NCBI RefSeq assembly: GCF_029227915.1
Contig: NC_079877.1
Coordinates: forward strand, 32,329,851 to 32,393,850
Length of the DNA stretch: 64,000 nucleotides
DNA from: Hydractinia symbiolongicarpus
Taxonomy: Eukaryota > Cnidaria > Hydrozoa > Anthoathecata > Hydractiniidae
Reading direction: 5' to 3'
How positions within the stretch are numbered: position 1 is the stretch's first letter; each line of letters begins with the position of its first letter. A program made the translations under genes and the position numbers. Positions 12,119-25,475 of this stretch are shown here, piece after piece. A model generated the notes under the pieces. It saw nothing but the letters and a program-made list of their open reading frames with translations, had not been told where the DNA came from and made no database searches.

Positions 12119-13600
12119 TTAGTGGTGAAAAAATAATTTAAAAAATCGTTCGGGAAATGAGTTTACTCCCTGGGTACTTTCTTTGTATACTTTTGACCAT
12201 ACGGGTCGTGTCCGGGATTTAGGGGAAATCGCGAGTTTTCGTTTGCCGGCGATTAAACTTCTTTTATTCAGCGTCTCTACAAAAATGAAAACATTTTTGA
12301 AAACTACAAGTCTCATGCGATTTAGTGGTGAAAAACTAATATAAAAAATCGGTCGGGAAATGAGTTTACTCCCTGGGTACTTTCTTTGCATACTTTTGAC
12401 CATACGGGTCGTGTCCGGATTTAGGGGAAATCGCGGGTTTTCGTTTGCCGGCGATTAAACTTGTTTTATTCAGCGTCTCATCAAGAATGTAAACATTTTT
12501 AAAAACTACAAGTCTCATGCGTTTTAGTGGTGAAATACTAATTTAAAAAATCGTTTGGGAAATGAGTTTACTCCCTAGGTACTTTCTTTGTATACTTTTG
12601 ACCATACGGGTCGTGTCGGGGATTTAGGGGAAATCGCGGGTTTTCGTTTGCCGGCGATTAAACTTCTTTTATTCAGCGTCTCATCAAAAATGAAAACATT
12701 TTTGAAAACTAAAAGTCTTATGCGTTTTACTGGTGAAAAAATAATTTAAAAAACCGTTCGGGAAATGAGTTTACTCCCTGGGTACCTTCTTTGTATACTT
12801 CTGACTATACGGGCCGAGTCAGGGATTTACGGGAAATCGCGGGTTTTCGTTTGCCGCTGATTAAACTTCTCTTATTCAGTGTCTCATCAAAAATGAAAAC
12901 ATTTTTGTAAACTACAAGTCTCATGCGTTTTAGTGCTGAAAAAATAATTTAAAAAATCGTTCGGGAAATGAGTTTACTCCCTGGGAACTTTCTTTGTATA
13001 CTTTTGACTATACGGACCGAGTCCGGGATTTACGGGAAATCGCAGGTTCTCGTTTGCCGACGATTAAACTTCTTTTATTCAGCGTCTCATTAAAAATGAA
13101 AACATTTTTAAGAACTACAAGTCTCATGCGTTTTACTGGTGAAAAACTAATTTAAAAAATCGGTCGGGAAATGAGTTTACTCCCTGGGTACTTTCTTTGC
13201 ATACTTTTGACCATACGGGTCGTGTCCGGATTTAGGGGAAATCGCGGGTTTTCGTTTGCCGGCGATTAAACTTGTTTTATTCAGCGTCTCATCAAAAATG
13301 TAAACATTTTCAAAAACTACAAGTCTCAGGCGTTTTAGTGGTGAAATACTAATTTAAAAAATCGTTCGGGAAATTAGTTTACTCCCTAGGTACTTTCTTT
13401 GTATACTTTTGACCATACGGGTCGTGTCGGGGATTTAGGGGAAATCGCGGGTTTTCGTTTGCCGGCGATTAAACTTCTTTTATTCAGCGTCTCATCAAAA
13501 ATGAAAACATTTTTAAAAACTAAAAGTCTTATGCGTTTTAGTGCTGAAAAAGTAATTTAAAAAATCGTTCGGGAAATGAGTTTACTCACTGGGAACTTTC
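12119..13600. repeat. HOR copy D, a repeat of copy B at 13 monomers
   Basis: Matches 9,484-10,970 at a constant shift of 2,635, including AATATAAAAAATCGG, GTTTGGGAAATG and the CTCAGGCG variant. The match ends at about 13,614, where GACTATACGG replaces GACCTTACGG. Copies B and D are very close to each other by eye, closer than A is to B at several diagnostic sites. Confidence 0.82.
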
Positions 13601-14144
13601 TTTGTATACTTTTGACTATACGGGCCGAGTCCAGGATTTACGGGAAATCGCAGGTTTTCGTTTGCCGACGATTAAACTTCTTTTATTCAGCGTCTCATCA
13701 AAAATGAAAACATTTTTAAGAACTACAAGTCTCATGCGTTTTACTGGTGAAAAAATAATTTAAAAAGTCGTTCGGGAAATGAGTTTACTCCCTGTGTACT
13801 TTCTTTGTATACTTTTGACCATACTGGTCGTGTCCGGGATTTAGGGGAAATCGCGAGATTTCGTTTGCCGGCGATTAAACTTGCTTTATTCAGCGTCTCA
13901 TCAAAAATGTAAACATTTTCAAAAAATACAAGTCTGATGCGTTTTAGTGGTAAAATACTAATTTAAAAAATCGTTCGAGAAATGAGTTTACTCCCTAGGT
14001 ACTTTCTTTGTATACTTTTGACCATACGGGTCGTGTCCGGGATTTAGGGGAAATCGCGGGTTTTCGTTTGCCGGCGATTAATCTTCTTTTATTCAGCGTC
14101 TCATCAAAAATGAAAACATTTTTGAAAACTAAAAGTCTTATGCG

Positions 14145-14560
14145 TTTTACTGGTGAAAAAATAATTTAAAAAATCGTTCGGGAAATGAGTTTACTCCCTT
14201 GGTACTTTCTTTGTATACTTCTGACTGTACGGGCCGAGTCAGGGATTTACGGGAAATCGCGGGTTTTCGTTTGCCGCCGATTAAACTTCTTTTATTCAGC
14301 GTCTCATCAAAAATGAAAACATATTTGTAAACTACAAGTCTCATGCGTTTTAGTGCTGAAAAAATAATTTAAAAATTCGTTCGGGAAATGAGTTTACTCC
14401 CTTGGTACTTTCTTTGTTTACTTCTGACTGTACGGGCCGAGTCAGGGATTTACGGGAAATCGCGGGTTTTCGTTTGCCGCCGATTAAACTTCTTTTATTC
14501 AGCGTCTCATCAAAAATGAAAACATATTTGTAAACTACAAGTCTCATGCGTTTTAGTGCT
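14145..14560. repeat. Recent single-monomer tandem duplication
   Basis: Two neighbouring units are almost identical over 203 bp. Both carry CCCTTGGTAC, ACTTCTGACTGTACGGGCC and AAAACATATTTGTAAAC, a set of private bases not shared by the neighbours. The second has CTTTGTTTAC where the first has CTTTGTATAC. Since neighbours normally differ at many sites, this pair is a young one-unit duplication. Confidence 0.85.
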
Positions 14561-16394
14561 GAAAAAATAATTTAAAAATTCGTTCGGGAAATGAGTTTAC
14601 TCCCTGGGAACTTTCTTTGTATACTTTTGACTATACGGGCCGAGTCCGGGATTTACGGGAAATCGCAAGTTTTCGTTTGCCGACGATTAAACTTCTTTCA
14701 TTCAGCGTCTCATCAAAAATGAAAACATTTTCAAGAACTACAAGTCTCATGCGTTTTACTGGTGAAAAAATAATTTAAAAAATCGTTCGGGAAATGAGTT
14801 TACTCCCTGGGTACTTTCTTTGTATACTTTTGACCATACTGGTCGTGTCCGGGATTTAGGGGAAATCGCGAGTTTTCGTTTGCCGGCGATTAAACTTCTT
14901 TTATTCAGCGTCTCATCAAAAATGAAAACATTTTTGAAAACTAAAAGTCTTATGCGTTTTAGTGCTGAAAAAGTAATTTAAAAAATCGTTCGGGAAATGA
15001 GTTTACTCCCTAGGTACTTTCTTTGTATACTTTTGACCATACGGGTCGTGTCCGGGATTTAGGGGAAATCCCGGGTTTTCGTTTGCAGGCGATTAAACTT
15101 CTTTCATTCAGCGTCTCATCAAAAATTAAAACATTTTTAAGAACTACAAGTGTCATGCGTTTTACTGGTGAAAAAATAATTTAAAAAATTGTTCGGGAAA
15201 TGAGTATACTCCCTGGGTACTTTCTTTGTATACTTTTGACTATACGGGCCGAGTCAGGGATTTACCGGAAATCGCGGGTTTTCGTTTGCCGGCGATTAAA
15301 CTGCTTTTATTCAGCGTCTCATCAAAAATGAAAATATTTTTGAATACTACAAGTCTCATGCGTTTTACTGGTGAAAAAATAATTTGAAAAATCGTTCGGG
15401 AAATGAGTGTACTCCCTGGGTACTTTCTTTGCATACATTCGACTATACTGGCTAAGCCCGGTATTTACGAGAAATCGCGGGTTTGCGTTTGCCGGCGAAT
15501 AAAGTCCTTTTATTCAGCGTCTCATCAAAAATGAAAACATTTTTGAAAACTACAAGTCTCATGGGTTTTAGTAGTGAAAAAATAATTTAAAAAATCGTTC
15601 GGGAAATGAGTTTACTCCCTGGGTACTTTCTTTGTATACTTCTGACTATACGGGCCGAGTCAGGGATTTACCGGAAATAGCGGATTTTCGTTTGCCGGCG
15701 ATTAAACTTGTTTTATTCAGCGTCTCATCAAAAATGAAAATATTTTTGAATACTACAAGTCTCATGCGTTTTACTGGTGAAAAAATAATTTGAAAAATCG
15801 TTCGGGAAATGAGTGTACTCCCTGGGTACTTTCTTTACATACATTCGACTATACTGGCTAAGCCCGGGATTTACCGGAAATCGCGGGTTTGCGTTTGCCG
15901 GCGATTAAAGTCCTTTTATTCAGCGTCTCATCAAAAATAAAAACATTTTTGAAAACTACAAGTCTCATGGGTTTTAGTGGTGAAAAAATAATTTAAAAAA
16001 TCGTTCGGGAAATGAGTTTACTCCCTGGGTACTTTCTTTGTATACTTTTGACCATACGGGTCGTGTCCGGGATTTAGGGGAAATCGCGAGTTTTCGTTTG
16101 CCGGCGATTAAACTTCTTTTATTCAGCGTCTCTACAAAAATGAAAACATTTTTGAAAACTACAAGTCTCATGCGATTTAGTGGTGAAAAACTAATTTAAA
16201 AAATCGGTCGGGAAATGAGTTTACTCCCTGGGTACTTTCTTTGCATACTTTTGACCATACGGGTCGTGTCCGGATTTAGGGGAAATCGCGGGTTTTCGTT
16301 TGCCGGCGATTAAACTTGTTTTATTCAGCGTCTCATCAAAAATGTAAACATTTTTGTAAACTACTAGTCTCATGCGTTTTAGTGCTGAAAAAAT

Positions 16395-16810
16395 AATTTA
16401 AAAAATCGTTCGGGAAATGAGTTTACTCCCTGGGAACTTTCTTTGTGTACTTTTGACTATACGGGCCGAGTCCGGGATTTACGGGAAATCGCAGGTTTTC
16501 GTTTGCCGACGATTAAACTTCTTTTATTCAGCGTCTCATCAAAAATGAAAACATTTTTAAGAACTACAAGTCTCATGCGTTTTACTGGTGAAAAAATAAT
16601 TTAAAAAATCGTTCGGGAAATGAGTTTACTCCCTGGGAACTTTCTTTGTGTACTTTTGATTATACGGGCCGAGTCCGGGATTTACGGGAAATCGCAGGTT
16701 TTCGTTTGCCGACGATTAAACTTCTTTTATTCAGCGTCTCATCAAAAATGAAAACATTTTTAAGAACTACAAGTCTCATGCGTTTTACTGGTGAAAAAAT
16801 AATTTAAAAA
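16395..16810. repeat. Adjacent near-identical monomer pair with GTGTAC
   Basis: Two consecutive units carry CTGGGAACTTTC followed by TTTGTGTAC in place of TTTGTATAC (near 16,444 and 16,647, 203 bp apart). They share GAGTCCGGGATTTACGGG, GCAGG and a TTAAGAAC tail. The first has GACTATACGG and the second GATTATACGG. This looks like a recent one-unit duplication. Confidence 0.8.
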
Positions 16811-17600
16811 ATCGTTCGGGAAATGAGTTTACTCCCTGTGTACTTTCTTTGTATACTTTTGACCATACGGGTCGTGTCCGGGATTTAGGGGAAATCGCGA
16901 GATTTCGTTTGCCGGCCATTAAACTTGCTTTATTCAGCGTCTCATCAAAAATGTAAACATTTTTAAAAAATACAAGTCTCATGCGTTTTAGTGGTGAAAT
17001 ACTAATTTAAAAAATCGTTCGGGTAATGAGTTTACTCCTAGGTACTTTCTTTGTATACTTTTGACCATACGGGTCGTGTCCGGGATTTAGGGGAAATCCC
17101 GGGTTTTCGTTTGCCGGCGATTAAACTTCTTTTATTCAGCGTCTCATCAAAAATAAAAACATTTTTGAAAACTAAAAGTCTTATGCGTTTTACTGGTGAA
17201 AAAATAATTTAAAAAATCGTTCGGGAAATGAGTTTACTCCCTGGGTACTTTCTTTGTATACTTCTGACTATACGGGCCGAGTCAGGGATTTACGGGAAAT
17301 CGCGGGTTTTCGTTTGCCTCTGATTAAACTTCTTTTAATCAGTGTCTCATCAAAAATGAAAACATTTTTGTAAACTACAAGTGTCATGCGTTTTAGTGCT
17401 GAAAAAATAATTTAAAAAATCGTTTGGGAAATGAGTTTACTCCCTGGGAACTTTCTTTGTATACTTTTGACTATACGGGCCGAGTCCGGGATTTACGGAA
17501 AATCGCAGGTTTTCGTTTGCCGACGATTAAACTTCTTTTATTCAGCGTCTCATCAAAAATGAAAACATTTTTAAGAACTACAAGTGTCATTCGTTTTACT

Positions 17601-20600
17601 GGTGAAAAAATAATTTAAAAAAATCGTTCGGGAAATGAGTTTACTCCCTGGGTACTTTCTTTGTATACTTTTGACCATACGGGTCGTGTCCGGGATTTAG
17701 GGGAAATTGCGGGTTTTCGTTTGCCGGCGATTAAACTTCTTTTATTCAGCGTCTCATCAAAAATAAAAATATTTTTGAAAACTAAAAGTCTCATGCGTTT
17801 TACTGGTGAAAAAATAATTTAAAAAATTGTTCGGGAAATGAGTATACTCCCTGGGTACTTTCTTTGTATACTTCTGACTATACGGGCCGAGTCAGGGATT
17901 TACCGGAAATCGCGGGTTTTCGTTTGCCGGCGATTAAACTTGTTTTATTCAGCGTCTCATCAAAAATGAAAATATTTTTAAATACTACAAGTCTCATGCG
18001 TTTTACTGGTGAAAAAATAATTTGAAAAATCGTTCGGGAAATGAGTGTACTCCCTGGGTACTTTCTTTACATACATTCGACTATACTGGCTAAGCCCGGG
18101 ATTTACGGGAAATCGCGGGTTTTCGTTTCCCGGCGATTAAAGTCCTTTTATTCAACGTGTCATCAAAAATGAAAACATTTTTGAAAACTACTAGTCTCAT
18201 GGGTTTTAGTGGTGAAAAAGTAGTTTAAAAAATCGTTGGGGAAATGAGTTTACTCCTTGGGAACTTTCTTTGTATACTTTTGACTATACGGGCCGAGTCC
18301 GGGATTTACGGGAAATCGCAGGTTTTCGTTTGCCGACGATTAAACTTCTTTTATTCAGCGTCTCATCAAAAATGAAAATATTTTTAAATACTACAAGTCT
18401 CATGCGTTTTACTGGTGAAAAAATAATTTGAAAAATCGTTCGGGAAATGAGTGTACTCCCTGGGTACTTTCTTTACATACATTCGACTATACTGGCTAAG
18501 CCCGGGATTTACGGGAAATCGCGGTTTTTCGTTTCCCGACGATTAAAGTCCTTTTATTCAACGTCTCATCAAAAATGAAAACATTTTTGAAAACTACAAG
18601 TCTCATGGGTTTTAGTGGTGAAAAAGTAGTTTAAAAAATCGTTGGGGAAATGAGTTTACTCCTTGGGAACTTTCTTTGTATACTTTTGACTATACGGGCC
18701 GAGTCCGGGATTTACGGGAAATCGCAGGTTTTCGTTTGCCGACGATTAAACTTCTTTTATTCAGCGTCTCATCAAAAATGAGAACATTTTTAAGAACTAC
18801 AAGTGTCATGCGTTTTACTGGTGAAAAAATAATTTAAAAAAATCGTTCGGGAAATGAGTTTACTCCCTGGGTACTTTCTTTGTATACTTTTGACCATACG
18901 GGTCGTGTCCGGGATTTAGGGGAAATTGCGGGTTTTCGTTTGCCGGCGATTAAACTTCTTTTATTCAGCGTCTCATCAAAAATAAAAATATTTTTGAAAA
19001 CTAAAAGTCTCATGCGTTTTACTGGTGAAAAAATAATTTAAAAAATTGTTCGGGAAATGAGTATACTCCCTGGGTACTTTCTTTGTATACTTCTGACTAT
19101 ACGGGCCGAGTCAGGGATATACCGGAAATCGCGAGTTTTCGTTTGCCGGCGATTAAACTTGTTTTATTCAGCGTCTCATCAAAAATGAAAATATTTTTGA
19201 ATACTACAAGTCTCATGCGTTTTACTGGTGAAAAAATAATTTGAAAAATCGTTCGGGAAATGAGTGTACTCCCTGGGTACTTTCTTTACATACATTCGAC
19301 TATACTGGCTAAGCCCGGGATTTACGGGAAATCGCGGGTTTTCGTTTGCCGGCGATTAAAGTCCTTTTATTCAGCGTCTCATCAAAAATGAAAACATTTT
19401 TGAAAACTACAATTCTCCTGGGTTTTAGTGGTGAAAAAGTAGTTTAAAAAATTGTTGGGGAAATGAGTTTACTCCATGGGTACATTCTTTGTATACTTTT
19501 GACTATACGGGTCGTGGCCAGGATTTTGGGGAAATCGCGGGTTTTCGTATGCCGGCGATTAAACTTCTTTTATTCAGCGTCTCATCAAAAATGAAAACAT
19601 TTTTGAAAACTACAAGTCTCATGGGTTTTAGTGGTGAAAAAATAATTTGAAAAATCGTTCGGGAAATGAGTGTACTCCCTGGGTACTTTCTTTACATACA
19701 TTCGAATATACTGGCTAAGCCCGGGATTTACGGGAAATCGCGGGTTTTCGTTTCCCGGCGATTAAAGTCCTTTTATTCAACGTCTCATCAAAAATGAAAA
19801 CATTTTTGAAAACTACTAGTCTCATGGGTTTTAGTGGTGAAAAAGTAGTTTAAAAAATCGTTGGGGAAGTGAGTTTACTCCTTGGGAACTTTCTTTGTAT
19901 ACTTTTGACTATACGGGCCGAGTCCGGGATTTACGGGAAATCGCAGGTTTTCGTTTGCCGACGATTAAACTTCTTTTATTCAGCGTCTCATCAAAAATGA
20001 AAATATTTTTAAATACTACAAGTCTCATGCGTTTTACTGGTGAAAAAATAATTTGAAAAATCGTTCGGGAAATGAGTGTACTCCATGGGTACTTTCTTTA
20101 CATACATTCGACTATACTGGCTAAGCCCGGGATTTACGGGAAATCGCGGGTTTTCGTTTCCCGGCGATTAAAGTCCTTTTATTCAACGTCTCATCAAAAA
20201 TGAAAACATTTTTGAAAACTACAAGTCTCATGGGTTTTAGTGGTGAAAAAGTAGTTTAAAAAATCGTTGGGGAAATGAGTTTACTCCTTGGGAACTTTCT
20301 TTGTATACTTTTGACTATACGGGCCGAGTCCGGGATTTACGGGAAATCGCAGGTTTTCGTTTGCCGACGATTAAACTTCTTTTATTCAGCGTCTCATCAA
20401 AAATGAAAACATTTTTAAGAACTACAAGTGTCATGCGTTTTACTGGTGAAAAAATAATTTAAAAAATTGTTCGGGAAATGAGTATACTCCCTGGGTACTT
20501 TCTTTGTATACTTCTGACTATACGGGCCGAGTCAGGGATTTACCGGAAATCGCGGGTTTTCGTTTGCCGGCGATTAAACTTGTTTTATTAGCGTCTCATC

Positions 20601-21072
20601 AAAAATGAAAATATTTTTGAATACTACAAGTCTCATGCGTTTTACTGGTGAAAAAATAATTTGAAAAATCGTTCGGGAAATGAGTGTACTCCCTGGGTAC
20701 TTTCTTTACATACATTCGACTATACTGGCTAAGCCCGGGATTTACGGGAAATCGCAGGTTTTCGTTTGCCGGCGATTAAAGTCCTTTTATTCAACGTCTC
20801 ATCAAAAATGAAAACATTTTTGAAAACTACAAGTCTCATGGGTTTTAGTGGTGAAAAAGTAGTTTAAAAAATCGTTGGGGAAATGAGTTTACTCCTTGGG
20901 AACTTTCTTTGTATACTTTTGACTATACGGGCCGAGTCCGGGATTTACGGGAAATCGCAGGTTTTCGTTTGCCGACGATTAAACTTCTTTTATTCAGCGT
21001 CTCATCAAAAATGAAAACATTTTTAAGAACTACAAGTGTCATGCGTTTTACTGGTGAAAAAATAATTTAAAA
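17601..21072. repeat. Nested 2-, 6-, 7- and 8-monomer repeats
   Basis: A TTAAAAAAATCG junction at 17,621 recurs at 18,840 (six units). GTTGGGGAAATG units at 18,235 and 18,641 are 406 bp apart and recur at 19,860 and 20,266, a shift of 1,625 (eight units), with the private CTACTAGTCTC shared by 18,190 and 19,814. A GAGTATACTCCC unit at 19,061 recurs at 20,482 (seven units). Such overlapping periods are expected from repeated unequal exchange at different unit offsets. No gene is visible. Confidence 0.82.
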
Positions 21073-23307
21073 AAATCGTTCGGGAAATGAGTTTACTCCC
21101 TGGGTACTTTCTTTGTATACTTTTGACCATACGGGTCGTGTCCGGGATTTAGGGGAAATCGCGAGTTTTCGTTTACCGGCGATTAAACTTGCTTTATTCA
21201 GCGTCTCATCAAAAATGTAAACATTTTTAAAAAATACAAGTCTCATGCGTTTTAGTGGTGAAAAACTAATTTAAAAAATCGTTCGGGAAATTAGTTTACT
21301 CCCTGGGTACTTTCTTTGTATACTTTTGACCATACGGGTCGTGTCCGGGATTTAGGGGAAATTGCGGGTTTTCGTTTGCCGGCGATTAAACTTCTTTTAT
21401 TCAGCGTCTCATCAAAAATAAAAATATTTTTGAAAACTAAAAGTCTCATGCGTTTTACTGGTGAAGAAATAATTTAAAAAATTGTTCGGGAAATGAGTAT
21501 ACTCCCTGGGTACTTTCTTTGTATACTTCTGACTATACGGGCCGAGTCAGGGATTTACCGGAAATCGCGAGTTTTCGTTTGCCGGCGATTAAACTTGTTT
21601 TATTCATCGTCTCATCAAAAATGAAAACATTTTTGAATACTACAAGTCTCATGCGTTTTACTGGTGAAAAAATAATTTGAAAAATCGTTCGGGAAATGAG
21701 TGTACTCCCTGGGTACTTTCTTTACATACATTCGACTATACTGGCTAAGCCCGGGATTTACGGGAAATCGCGGGTTTTCGTTTGCCGGCGATTAAAGTCC
21801 TTTTATTCAGCGTCTCATCAAAAATGAAAACATTTTTGAAAACTACAATTCTCATGGGTTTTAGTGGTGAAAAAGTAGTTTAAAAAATTGTTGGGGAAAT
21901 GAGTTTACTCCATGGGTACATTCTTTGTATACTTTTGACTATACGGGTCGTGGCCAGGATTTTGGGGAAATCGCGGGTTTTCGTATGCCGGCGATTAAAC
22001 TTCTTTTATTCAGCGTCTCATCAAAAATGAAAACATTTTTAAAAAATACAAGTCTCATGCGTTTTAGTGGTGAAAAACTAATTTAAAAAATCGTTCGGGA
22101 AATTAGTTTACTCCCTGGGTACTTTCTTTGTATACTTTTGACCATACGGGTCGTGTCCGGGATTTAGGGGAAATTGCGGGTTTTCGTTTGCCGGCGATTA
22201 AACTTCTTTTATTCAGCGTCTCATCAAAAATAAAAATATTTTTGAAAACTAAAAGTCTCATGCGTTTTACTGGTGAAGAAATAATTTAAAAAATTGTTCG
22301 GGAAATGAGTATACTCCCTGGGTACTTTCTTTGTATACTTCTGACTATACGGGCCGAGTCAGGGATTTACCGGAAATCGCGAGTTTTCGTTTGCCGGCGA
22401 TTAAACTTGTTTTATTCATCGTCTCATCAAAAATGAAAACATTTTTGAATACTACAAGTCTCATGCGTTTTACTGGTGAAAAAATAATTTGAAAAATCGT
22501 TCGGGAAATGAGTGTACTCCCTGGGTACTTTCTTTACATACATTCGACTATACTGGCTAAGCCCGGGATTTACGGGAAATCGCGGGTTTTCGTTTGCCGG
22601 CGATTAAAGTCCTTTTATTCAGCGTCTCATCAAAAATGAAAACATTTTTGAAAACTACAATTCTCATGGGTTTTAGTGGTGAAAAAGTAGTTTAAAAAAT
22701 TGTTGGGGAAATGAGTTTACTCCATGGGTACATTCTTTGTATACTTTTGACTATACGGGTCGTGGCCAGGATTTTGGGGAAATCGCGGGTTTTCGTATGC
22801 CGGCGATTAAACTTCTTTTATTCAGCGTCTCATCAAAAATGAAAACATTTTTGAAAACTACAAGTCTCATGGGTTTTAGTGGTGAAAAAATAATTTAAAA
22901 AATCGTTCGGGAAATGAGTTTACTCTCTGGGTACTTTCTTTGTATACTTTTGACTATACGGGCCGAGTCCGGGATTTACTGGAAATCGCGGGTTTTTGTT
23001 TGCCGGCGATTAAACTTCTTTTATTCAGCGTCTCATCAAAACTGAAAACATTTTTGAAAACTACATGTCTCCTGCGTTTTAGTGCTGAAAAAATAATTTA
23101 AAAAATCGTTCGGGAAATGAGTTTACTCCCTGGGTACTTTCTTTGTATACTTTTGACTATACGGGCCAAGACAGGGATTTACGGGAAATCGCGGGATTTC
23201 GTTTGCCGGCGATTAAACTTGTTTTATTCAGCGTCTCATCAAAAATGAAAACATTTTTAAGAACTACAAGTGTCATGCGTTTTACTGGTGAAAAAATAAT
23301 TTAAAAA
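21073..23307. repeat. 11-monomer HOR (4+4+3), copy 1 (2,235 bp)
   Basis: The block runs from a TTAAAAAAATCG junction at 21,073 to the same junction at 23,308. Inside, four units beginning near 21,240 repeat at a shift of 812 bp: GTGAAGAAAT at 21,461 and 22,273, and GTTGGGG with CCATGGGTACATTC at about 21,890 and 22,700. A three-unit tail follows, including TTTACTGG, ACATGTCTCCTGCG and GCCAAGACAGGG units. Thus the 11-mer was itself built by duplicating a 4-mer before the larger block was amplified. Confidence 0.87.
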
Positions 23308-25475
23308 AATCGTTCGGGAAATGAGTTTACTCCCTGGGTACTTTCTTTGTATACTTTTGACCATACGGGTCGTGTCCGGGATTTAGGGGAAATCGCGAGT
23401 TTTCGTTTACCGGCGATTAAACTTGCTTTATTCAGCGTCTCATCAAAAATGTAAACATTTTTAAAAAATACAAGTCTCATGCGTTTTAGTGGTGAAAAAC
23501 TAATTTAAAAAATCGTTCGGGAAATTAGTTTACTCCCTGGGTACTTTCTTTGTATACTTTTGACCATACGGGTCGTGTCCGGGATTTAGGGGAAATTGCG
23601 GGTTTTCGTTTGCCGGCGATTAAACTTCTTTTATTCAGCGTCTCATCAAAAATAAAAATATTTTTGAAAACTAAAAGTCTCATGCGTTTTACTGGTGAAG
23701 AAATAATTTAAAAAATTGTTCGGGAAATGAGTATACTCCCTGGGTACTTTCTTTGTATACTTCTGACTATACGGGCCGAGTCAGGGATTTACCGGAAATC
23801 GCGAGTTTTCGTTTGCCGGCGATTAAACTTGTTTTATTCATCATCTCATCAAAAATGAAAACATTTTTGAATACTACAAGTCTCATGCGTTTTACTGGTG
23901 AAAAAATAATTTGAAAAATCGTTCGGGAAATGAGTGTACTCCCTGGGTACTTTCTTTACATACATTCGACTATACTGGCTAAGCCCGGGATTTACGGGAA
24001 ATCGCGGGTTTTCGTTTGCCGGCGATTAAAGTCCTTTTATTCAGCGTCTCATCAAAAATGAAAACATTTTTGAAAACTACAATTCTCATGGGTTTTAGTG
24101 GTGAAAAAGTAGTTTAAAAAATTGTTGGGGAAATGAGTTTACTCCATGGGTACATTCTTTGTATACTTTTGACTATACGGGTCGTGGCCAGGATTTTGGG
24201 GAAATCGCGGGTTTTCGTATGCCGGCGATTAAACTTCTTTTATTCAGCGTCTCATCAAAAATGAAAACATTTTTAAAAAATACAAGTCTCATGCGTTTTA
24301 GTGGTGAAAAACTAATTTAAAAAATCGTTCGGGAAATTAGTTTACTCCCTGGGTACTTTCTTTGTATACTTTTGACCATACGGGTCGTGTCCGGGATTTA
24401 GGGGAAATTGCGGGTTTTCGTTTGCCGGCGATTAAACTTCTTTTATTCAGCGTCTCATCAAAAATAAAAATATTTTTGAAAACTAAAAGTCTCATGCGTT
24501 TTACTGGTGAAGAAATAATTTAAAAAATTGTTCGGGAAATGAGTATACTCCCTGGGTACTTTCTTTGTATACTTCTGACTATACGGGCCGAGTCAGGGAT
24601 TTACCGGAAATCGCGAGTTTCCGTTTGCCGGCGATTAAACTTGTTTTATTCATCGTCTCATCAAAAATGAAAACATTTTTGAATACTACAAGTCTCATGC
24701 GTTTTACTGGTGAAAAAATAATTTGAAAAATCGTTCGGGAAATGAGTGTACTCCCTGGGTACTTTCTTTACATACATTCGACTATACTGGCTAAGCCCGG
24801 GATTTACGGGAAATCGCGGGTTTTCGTTTGCCGGCGATTAAAGTCCTTTTATTCAGCGTCTCATCAAAAATGAAAACATTTTTGAAAACTACAATTCTCA
24901 TGGGTTTTAGTGGTGAAAAAGTAGTTTAAAAAATTGTTGGGGAAATGAGTTTACTCCATGGGTACATTCTTTGTATACTTTTGACTATACGGGTCGTGGC
25001 CAGGATTTTGGGGAAATCGCGGGTTTTCGTATGCCGGCGATTAAACTTCTTTTATTCAGCGTCTCATCAAAAATGAAAACATTTTTGAAAACTACAAGTC
25101 TCATGGGTTTTAGTGGTGAAAAAATAATTTAAAAAATCGTTCGGGAAATGAGTTTACTCTCTGGGTACTTTCTTTGTATACTTTTGACTATACGGGCCGA
25201 GTCCGGGATTTACTGGAAATCGCGGGTTTTTGTTTGCCGGCGATTAAACTTCTTTTATTCAGCGTCTCATCAAAACTGAAAACATTTTTGAATACTACAT
25301 GTCTCCTGCGTTTTAGTGCTGAAAAAATAATTTAAAAAATCGTTCGGGAAATGAGTTTACTCCCTGGGTACTTTCTTTGTATACTTTTGACTATACGGGC
25401 CAAGACAGGGATTTACGGGAAATCGCGGGATTTCGTTTGCCGGCGATTAAACTTGTTTTATTCAGCGTCTCATCA
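23308..25475. repeat. 11-monomer HOR (4+4+3), copy 2, truncated
   Basis: Follows copy 1 at a shift of 2,235, with GTGAAGAAAT at 23,695 and 24,507. Very few differences are visible, for example CATCATCTC for CATCGTCTC near 23,840 and TTTCCGTTTGCC near 24,618. The match ends at about 25,476, where AAAAAGGAAAAC replaces AAAAATGAAAAC and a different 4-unit repeat takes over, so about 10.7 of 11 units are present. Confidence 0.86.

Larger units (their letters stand above)
13601..17600. repeat. Mosaic satellite segment with short-range duplications
   Basis: About 20 units with no single long period. The part near 13,620-14,140 resembles the 9-unit block: AGTCGTTCGG with CCCTGTGTAC at 13,766 matches 3,831. 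Units at 14,147-14,560 are a fresh monomer duplication. At 15,200-16,000 two classes alternate (TTTACCGG and ACATTCG units), a period of about 406 bp. The stretch at about 15,720-16,340 is close to 7,600-8,220, about 40 units away. Units at 16,405-16,810 form another tandem pair sharing CTTTGTGTAC. I see no gene in this stretch. Confidence 0.8.
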
